Part shown: positions 56,700-64,000 of the stretch, piece by piece
How the letters are laid out: every line of letters starts with the position of its first letter
Numbering within the stretch: position 1 is the stretch's first letter
DNA from: Ephydatia muelleri
Taxonomy: Eukaryota > Porifera > Demospongiae > Spongillida > Spongillidae
Direction: 5' to 3'
DNA: 64,000 bases
Assembly (NCBI GenBank): GCA_013339895.1
Contig: JABACO010000002.1
Coordinates: 8,712,924 to 8,776,923 of the forward strand
Notes under the pieces: model-generated
Told to the model about the DNA's origin: nothing
Seen by the model: the letters and a program-made list of their open reading frames with translations, nothing else
Database searches by the model: none
Made by a program: the position numbers and the translations under genes

Positions 56700-57600
56700 C
56701 TGCGAACACTGAGACTTTAATTTGGTGGCATATCAGATCATGTGCTCATGCACTGTATTTACATGTACCTGCATATACGTTTTGATTTGATTAATTTTCT
56801 TTTCCTACTATTAATTTTAATATAAAAATAAAAATAAGAATATGCGATCGTCACAACGCGTCATAAATACGCGGAGCTATACAGATAGTTTCGTGTTGCA
56901 TTCACTCTAAATACGCTTGTTGTACGCTTGTTATCATCTCCATACACGGCGTTATACACAGTTGTTATCCATAAATTATACACTAGAGTGTACACTGCAC
57001 AAAAAGTTAGGTTTACTACGTCTGAACACGATGCGTAAACTTGTCGCAAACATGAAACATTATCTTTGCACGCATATTTACGCATATGTACACATGTAAT
57101 GTCTTTACGCTAATGTTTGCAATACATTTACCACATACGTAAAGGTGCTTACATATTTACGTACATATTTACAACATATTTGCTACAGGTGTATATACCG
57201 TTATATATTTACCTACATCTTTGCAATACGTTTGCTAGCGATAGATTTGCCATTGTCTTTACAGGGTAAGTAAATATATGACCCAAATTCTAAATAAACG
57301 AAATCGTGCATTACAGGCCCGGCCCAGGTCGATCACTCTCGTACTCGATTCGACCCTACTCGCGCTCGAGACTTCACGACTCACACTCGCGATTCTACAC
57401 TACGTACTCGCGCTATTTGAGCGAGCAGAGTCAAATTTGAATAAAGTTAAGCGACAAGTCGACAGTCATACCGGCCGCCCGCGACCTTCAGCCAACGCAC
57501 GAAGGTCGGGCTATGCACCCAAATGTAATTATTATGATCTGGTTCCGCTTGTGCCCAGCTTCTAGTACTTCTACAAACGACGCTTGTGGAACATCAAATG
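56700..57600. other. Right flank of the older CACTA copy, motif-rich, no gene
   Basis: 56880-57010 holds several GTTATAC/TTGTTATC motifs, the inverted counterpart of 47090-47400. 57050-57260 holds repeated ATTTACG/CATATTTAC motifs and ends in CTTTACAGGG. The frame at 57278-57565 shows no motif. The right end of the element is probably near 57265, but no matching left terminus was confirmed. Confidence 0.4.
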
Positions 57601-57604
57601 CGCC

Positions 57605-59400
57605 ACTGGTGGAGTATGTACTATGGTGGAGTATGTACACTGGTGGAGTATGTACACGGGTGGAGTGTGTGCACTGGTGTAGTGTGTGCACTGGTGTAGT
57701 GTGTGGAGTGTGTGCACTGCTGTAGTGTGTACACTGGTGGAGTGTGTGCACTGGTGTAGTGTGTACACTGGTGGAGTATGTATACACTGGTGGAGTGTGT
57801 ACACTGGTGTAGTGTGTACACTGGTGGAGTGTGAACACTGGTGTAGTGTGTGCACTGGTGTAGTGTGTACACTGGTGGAGTGTGTACACTGGTGGAGTGT
57901 GTACACTGGTGGAGTGTGTACACTGGTGTAGTGTGTGGAGTGTGTACACTGGTGTAGTGTGTACACTGGTGGAGTATGTATACACTGGTGGAGTGTGTGG
58001 AGTGTGTACACTGGTGTAGTGTGTACACTGGTGGAGTGTGTACACTGGTGGAGTGTGTACACTGGTGGAGTGTGTACACTGGTGGAGTGTGTACACTGGT
58101 GGAGTGTGTACACTGGTGGAGTGTGTACACTGGTGTAGTGTGTGCACTGGTGTAGTGTGTACACTGGTGGAGTGTGTACACTGGTGGAGTGTGTACACTG
58201 GTGGAGTGTGTACACTGGTGGAGTGTGTACACTGGTGTAGTGTGTGCACTGGTGTAGTGTGTGGAGTGTGTACACTGGTGGAGTGTGTGCACTGGTGTAG
58301 TGTGTACACTGGTGGAGTGTGTACACTGGTGGAGTGTGTACACTGGTGGAGTGTGTACACTGGTGTAGTGTGTGCACTGGTGTAGTGTGTGGAGTGTGTG
58401 CACTGGTGTAGTGTGTAGACTGGTGGAGTGTGTACACTGGTGTAGTGTGTACACTGGTGGAGTATGTATACACTGGTGGAGTGTGTACACTGGTGTAGTG
58501 TGTACACTGGTGGAGTGTGTACACTGGTGGAGTGTGTACACTGGTGTAGTGTGTGGAGTGTGTACACTGGTGTAGTGTGTGGAGTGTGTACACTGGTGGA
58601 GTGTGTACACTGGTGGAGTGTGTACACTGGTGGAGTGTGTACACTGGTGTAGTGTGTGCACTGGTGTAGTGTGTGGAGTGTGTGCACTGGTGTAGTGTGT
58701 ACACTGGTGGAGTGTGTGCACTGGTGTAGTGTGTACACTGGTGGAGTATGTATACACTGGTGGAGTGTGTACACTGGTGTAGTGTGTACACTGGTGGAGT
58801 GTGTACACTGGTGTAGTGTGTACACTGGTGGAGTATGTATACACTGGTGGAGTGTGTGGAGTGTGTACACTGGTGTAGTGTGTACACTGGTGGAGTGTGT
58901 ACACTGGTGTAGTGTGTACACTGGTGGAGTATGTATACACTAGTGGAGTATGTATACACTGGTGGAGTATGTATACACTGGTGGAGTATGTATACACTGG
59001 TGGAGTGTGTGGAGTGTGTACACTGGTGTAGTGTGTACACTGGTGGAGTATGTATACACTGGTGGAGTGTGTGGAGTGTGTACACTGGTGGAGTGTGTAC
59101 ACTGGTGGAGTGTGTACACTGGTGTAGTGTGTACACTGGTGGAGTATGTATACACTGGTGGAGTGTGTGGAGTGTGTACACTGGTGTAGTGTGTACACTG
59201 GTGGAGTGTGTACACTGGTGGAGTGTGTACACTGGTGGAGTGTGTACACTGGTGGAGTGTGTACACTGGTGTAGTGTGTGCACTGGTGTAGTGTGTGGAG
59301 TGTGTACACTGGTGGAGTGTGTGGAGTGTGTACACTGGTGGAGTGTGTACACTGGTGCAGTGTGTAAGTGTACATTGGTGGAGTTAGTGTGTGTGGAGTG
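57605..59400. repeat. 17 bp minisatellite, CACTGGTGGAGTGTGTA
   Basis: About 1.8 kb of a 17 bp unit in two main forms, CACTGGTGGAGTGTGTA and CACTGGTGTAGTGTGTA, with 19 bp (GTATGTATA) and short GTGTGGAGTG variants. Each unit holds the dyad CACT-5-AGTG. Because 17 is not a multiple of 3, the unit reads open in every frame, giving spurious proteins of up to 626 codons on minus and 176 on plus. It ends about 190 bp from the stop of the TNP2-type transposase. Confidence 0.95.
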
Positions 59401-59589
59401 TGTAAGCACTACGTATTCTGTTCTGCTTTTTGTGGTGTGCGTGTTTTGCATACATGTTTAATGAATAATAATGGCTATTACACTGTAGGAGTACAAACTG
59501 TTAACATTGTGATGTGTGTAGAGTATTAATATTCATTCATATAAATGTTTTCTGTGGTATAGGACACACATATAGTGTGTCTTCATCAT

Positions 59590-62563
59590 TCATGCTGTTG
59601 AATCCTGCCACAAATTGGGATTGTATCCTTTGCACAGGAAGAAAACTTGCTGGCCCAAACGGTTCGAACAAGTTTGCACACCAGGTCTTCTGGTAGTAGC
59701 TACATTATGCTGCGAAGAATGATGTTGATACCATTGCACAAAAGCAAATACATGTGGCACTACATTCTGTTGAATTGTAAAGCTGTGTTTGAAGAAATAT
59801 AGAACACGTCCAGGCCGAAAGTCAACGGTGTTGATGTCTACTTTTCCGTCTCTACCACACCATGCTGCCAATATGAAGGATGATCTTTTGGATTTGCTTT
59901 GTTGTGAACCATACACATTGTTACCGAACTTAATTTTAGAATGTTTCTTGGCATAAAATGATATTTGCTGATAGTTTGCTGCTTGATTGTATAAAACTTT
60001 GTATGATTCGATTAAGTAGGCAATGGAAGATTCATCAAGAAAAATTTCTTTACTAACACCTACAAGGTCATATGGTTCAAGACAATGCCAAATCATTCTA
60101 TTTACCTCACATGCAGGCAATCTTGATGCAGTCTGAATTTCCAAATGTGAATTAGAATTTTGAGCAAGCATGTCATTGAGAGTTCCAACAACTGCAGCTG
60201 TTTGGTCTAACTCCTGTACAATCGAATGGGCAGTGTAGTTTTCATCTCTTATATGTAACTTGCCTATTTCCATTTCTTGAACAAAATGCCTCATTAACTG
60301 TACTTCAATAGACCTGTTGTTAGTTCTAAAGCTACCCAAAATACCATTGTATCTTTCAAATGAAAATAACCAGAATGCATAGACAGGCCCATAGTCCAAA
60401 ATGCAGTTCAAGATGTGCATGTGCATGTGCATGTTAGGCGTAACCTTGTCCTTACCATACAGCCGCTGAAACTGCTTGCAAAACTGCAATAGTAACTTGT
60501 GTCCCTCCATAGCATCATGAATCTTCAGCATAGGGGAAACTAGGATGTTGCATGCTTGTACAAATAGATACCAGCACTCAAGATGCTCCTGTTCTAGCAC
60601 GCCATGAAGGGCATACATAGAAAAAACCATTGTCCATGTTTTCCATTGGTCTGCTGTAAAAGAACTGAATGATGATGCAATTTTATGTGGGATTCTACCC
60701 ATTGAAGAAGGAGTTTCACACTTATCAACTTTCTCTTGCATCATTGCATGAAACCTTTTAGGTATAATAGGTTCAATATCATCTAACCATACGTTCTTCA
60801 TAATGTGTTTTGCTGTTCCAAGGAATAGGTTGTGCATGGGGTCAACTATATATGAAAGCGAACACAATCAAAGTATTCCAAAAGCATTAAAGAAGTAAAT
60901 CGTGAACCGTATTGTGATTCTATACGATCTCTTGCAGCTTGAGTTGTTTGCATGGAGGCCAAATCTGCTTGTTCACGGTGGTCAGATTCATTTCGTAAGG
61001 GCGATTCATCTTCGCCATCATCGAAACAACCAAAACAAGCATGACCAGTTTCACAGTTGATGTGAAACTCTTTAGTGCACTTTGAACATCCCAATTTAGC
61101 CATGTGGCCTAAAAATCCACAAACTTTCCTTGCTGCAGGAATATCACAGGCTACACAAAGCAGTCCTGCTTTCAAATGCACTTGCTGGCCTGGGTTGTCT
61201 GGCATATTAATGACCATGCCCTCACTCCACAAAACCTTTAATTCCTCCACTAAGGGCTCCAGGTAAGAATTAATATTAAGCGGAGGCTCATTTGGACCTG
61301 GAATTAAACAAAAAAGAATCATGTTTTCTTTTAAAAATCTTTTTGAGCGTGGAAGATTCATAACAGATTAATACACAGCTCCAACACTGTATGGTGTGTG
61401 CTTGAATGGGGTAAACCAGTCAACGTTCATCATTAGGCCTATGTTATGGGGGGCAGCAAGGAATGCTGACCCATTGACATACTGGAACTCCTCCCAAATC
61501 TTGCCATCATAGATATCACAAAGAGTATCCTTGGGTATCTTCCGTTCACTCCAATGTTCACATGAGTTCAAAACACCTGGCTTACTAAGCAAAGTTTGCA
61601 ACGATTCTATAAGAGGTTTATAACAGTACACTTTCAAAGGATAGAACTTGTGATCCCCATCTTTAGTGACTACAGCCCTCAAAAGTTGAGATCCGCAATG
61701 CTGCCTTCGGGAACGATGAGGGTGGTTGGGGAACTTGGAAAATGAGCACACTTTGGGGATCATTTTAGCTTTATCAACAAAACACTTCTCAAACTCATAA
61801 AGAGTATGGCATTTCGGGCAAGAAACTAAACGCCTAAAGTCATTGCTGTTAACATTGAGACAACTATGTAAGCCTATAATTGAGGTTGGAAAAATGGTTG
61901 TCATCTGGGCAACAAAAGATGAAAACCTACCTACAATGATAAAAACACAGCTGATAATGCGAATTAAAGCTGAGACTGCAGCTATTGAGATGTTGTATCT
62001 TGATGACCACTTAGACAAAAGTACTAAAAAGAAAGCTACAACTCTTGAAGAGTCGTCACTACAGACATCAGTTTCTAGATGCACGAGATGCTCATGCAAG
62101 GAATTAGTTGATTTTTCCATCATGTCACCTTCAATTTCAGAAACATTCACACCTTCCCACACCTCACCATCATCCACCTCATCTTCCAGGCAGTCCTCCG
62201 TAGCTTGTAGCTCAGCAGTGGAGTTATCCATCTCATCATCACTTAAACCTTCCGAATTATCACTGCCTATGAAAAAATAATGGAGGATTATCAGTGACAG
62301 TGCACATCCAAAATGATTGCTAATACGACAAGGCTTACTACATGGATGGATGTCAGTATGATAATTTATCCCTGACCTGAATTTAATTGAATTGCACCAC
62401 CATCATCCCCCTCATCCTCAGATGTAGACGGAACAGATTGACAATCTTTACTCCAAATCCGCGTGTGATCATCGTAGTATGCCTCCTTGTGCCTTAAAAA
62501 TGTACGTGCTGATATAAATTCCTCACAGTGTTCGCAATATCGATACAAATGATTCCGATCCAT
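59590..62563 (-). pseudogene. TNP2-type CACTA transposase, near-complete, one stop and one frameshift
   Basis: Exon 1 (62563-62377) encodes MDRNHLYRYCEHCEEFISAR, a CxxC...H zinc-binding start, and an acidic stretch. The intron runs 62376-62267 (GTCAGG donor, TTTTCATAG acceptor). Exon 2 continues to 59590: VSCPKCHTLYEFEKC, HNIGLMMNVDWFTPF, KRFLKENMILFCLIPGPNEP, GFLGHMAKLGCSKCTKEFH, VDPMHNLFLGTAKHIM, FWLFSFERYNGILGSF and a C-terminal GKVDINTVDFRPGRVLYFF. These are the conserved blocks of the TNP2-like transposases of CACTA/EnSpm elements, which cut the element at its CACTA/CACTG ends. Length is about 950 residues, as expected. Two defects are visible: an in-frame TAA after SVGAVY (61368-61370) and a 2 bp TA insertion at about 60850 that shifts the frame just before VDPMHN. 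The second strand end lacks a confirmed terminal repeat. Confidence 0.85.
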
Positions 62564-62784
62564 TGTATATACACAGACGCGAAGTTTTTCAAAATAAAAA
62601 CGTCAGAAAATTCGGACAAATCAATTTCATTCTATAAATAAAAATACACAAGGCGGTAAAATCAGACTAATCATTTTTCAAAAAAAACGCGCGCGTCACA
62701 TAATGCAGCTGTTGACAGCAGCTCATGTATGCATGATTATAGTTTCACTATCTGTTGCATTCATTTTTCTTTGAATCAGTCAGT
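62564..62784. promoter_or_regulatory. Divergent promoter region of the CACTA gene pair
   Basis: Only 221 bp separate the start codons of the minus-strand transposase and plus-strand companion gene, so both must be driven from here. It contains AT-rich stretches (AATAAAAACG, TATAAATAAAAA) and a GCGCGCG run near 62690. The older copy has the same divergent arrangement with a shorter gap. Which elements act as core promoters cannot be told by eye. Confidence 0.5.
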
Positions 62785-63996
62785 ATGTCATCAGCTCGTA
62801 CTCCCGTTCGACCACTCGGAACGGGTGAAGACAGCGAGCGTAGGGTTTCGTCACCTTTTCTGTCGTCGTCGAGATCTTTGTTGCAGCCTGCAGGTAAAAA
62901 AAAAATCATTCATTTCATGCAAATGAGGACCATTTGTTTTAGATTCCCGACGACAGGAAAGTGCCGCCGGCAGTACTGGTAATGTTAACGTCCAGATACT
63001 TGCGGCGATTAAATCGCTCCAAGAACAAGTGGCGGACTTACAGGCCAAGTCTACGCAACCAGCTGCCTCTTCCATCGAACAATGTGCAGTTTCTAAGAAA
63101 GCACCAAAAGAACTGTTGGTAAAGTATATTGAACTTTATCATGCATTTAATATCAATAACGTGCTTTCTATAGACATCTATTCACAGTGTTGTGAGGCAT
63201 CTTCGAGAAAGACTGGATGCACCTATGCAATGGGACACAAGTTCAGGGTAAGCAATTTGCATTTGAAAACATAACCTTATAATTGCATGTATTGCACAGT
63301 TTTTCTTCGCCTGAAAATATGCGGGTGACATCGGAGATTGTAACAGCCTGTGTCAACGAGAAGTATCCTGCTTCCGTTGTACAAAGTAAGTCACTATCCA
63401 TGCAAGAGAGTATACATGTATATATTCAAACAATGTTTTTACAGAAGCCACCAAAAAATACTTCACAACTCTGAAGCGGCGCTCGCGTCTACAAACTAAC
63501 AACAAACTTCCAGACGCGAGAAAAAAACAACGAAGGCTTCAGCGAAAGCACCACGTACGTTTATGACTATGCAGAATTTAACGTGATGTGTATTAGCATT
63601 AATCAATAATCATTTGGCATACAGAAACTTCAGAATCGCAAAGTAGCTCTGTCGGGATCAACAACTTTAACACAGGAGCAGAAAGAAAAGTTTTCTTCTA
63701 TTCTTCGCATCGAATACATGTCTTCGGAAGAAAGCGCCGAGGAATCGGGTGAGGACGAGCACATGGGGGAACGATTAAAGGTGCTCCTCATTCACACTCT
63801 CCCGTGGAGAAATCCAAGCGTGAACGAAATGTTCCAATCACTGGATCGCAAAAGTGCAAGAAAAAGAACATCAAGAGCAGCTGAAATGTGCCGCAAACGG
63901 TGCCGTGGTAGCGCTACTGAACCATCCTCGCCGAGCGGATTTACAGCAAAACCTCCACCATCCTGCCCTGCGTGGGCAAAAGTGTCTGACTGTTAA
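62785..63996 (+). CDS. CACTA companion gene, intact, six exons, 308 residues
   Basis: Exons 62785-62893, 62943-63118, 63174-63247, 63300-63385, 63445-63554 and 63625-63996 all have GT-AG borders and join in phase to a TAA at 63994-63996 (927 bp). The protein starts MSSARTPVRPLGTGEDSERR, a Ser/Arg-rich disordered region. A short coiled coil follows (VQILAAIKSLQEQVADLQAK), then KELLTSIHSVVRHLRERLDA and WDTSSGFSSPENMRVTSEIV, a probably helical domain, then a strongly basic stretch (KKQRRLQRKHH, about residue 180), then MSSEESAEESGEDE, TLPWRNPSVNEMFQSLDRKS and a Pro-rich end with PSCPAWAKVSDC. The basic region and coiled coil suggest a nuclear DNA-binding protein, perhaps one that binds the element's subterminal repeats as plant TNPA does. 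That is inference from position and composition. I know similar uncharacterised proteins in sponges and cnidarians but no function. Confidence 0.75.
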
Positions 63997-64000
63997 TTTT

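Noticed and set aside
57571..59451. Minus-strand open frames of 626, 584 and 477 codons rich in HQCTHSTSVHT
   Set aside because: They are translations of the 17 bp minisatellite, which is open in all frames on both strands.

Overview
The window is eukaryotic. It has GT-AG introns, exons as short as about 20 bp, (TG)n microsatellites, satellites and many transposon families. The host looks like a marine invertebrate, most likely a sponge. The reasons are a TKL-like kinase with an HRDLTASN catalytic loop and mobile genes of types I know mainly from sponges and cnidarians. No rRNA, tRNA or CRISPR was seen. Exon joins were made by eye from splice sites and reading phase, and family names come from remembered motifs, not searches.

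Layout. (1) 0-6.2 kb: a 1 kb polypyrimidine tract, a chain of small exons encoding a CRIB (Rac/Cdc42-binding) motif, and a 1,725 bp hAT transposon with 15 bp TIRs and a 5 bp TSD. (2) About 5.8-39.8 kb: one long plus-strand kinase gene. A single exon holds the kinase domain (8935-9870). Coiled-coil exons follow, then a tandemly repeated exon pair (A1-B1, A2-B2, A3-terminal exon) that stays in phase to a stop at 39774. Its introns are full of minus-strand transposon debris: Ty3/gypsy scraps, a C2HC/DDE-like gene, three head-to-tail reverse-transcriptase elements (22.86-30.4 kb), a Ginger-like integrase-peptidase gene and a truncated LINE. (3) 40-47 kb: two MITEs, a PHD-type mobile gene fragment and a decayed gene that may belong to the RAG1/Transib-like superfamily.

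(4) 47-57.3 kb: a dead CACTA element. Its TNP2-type transposase keeps only the first exon (about 55 kb) and the C-terminus (about 48.5 kb). A long palindromic MITE sits between them. Inside the MITE is a 5,369 bp element with CACAGGGAAAAA termini and a TAA duplication. That inner element carries a spliced gene resembling the TDP-43 N-terminal domain and exactly 16 copies of a 151 bp satellite. (5) 57.6-64 kb: a 17 bp minisatellite, then a nearly intact CACTA element with a TNP2 transposase on minus (one stop, one frameshift) and a divergent, intact six-exon companion gene on plus.

The main result is a conserved two-gene CACTA cassette. Transposase and companion are transcribed divergently in both copies, and the companions share first-exon phase, order of parts and terminal-exon motifs. 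The kinase gene is the only clear host gene that looks functional.
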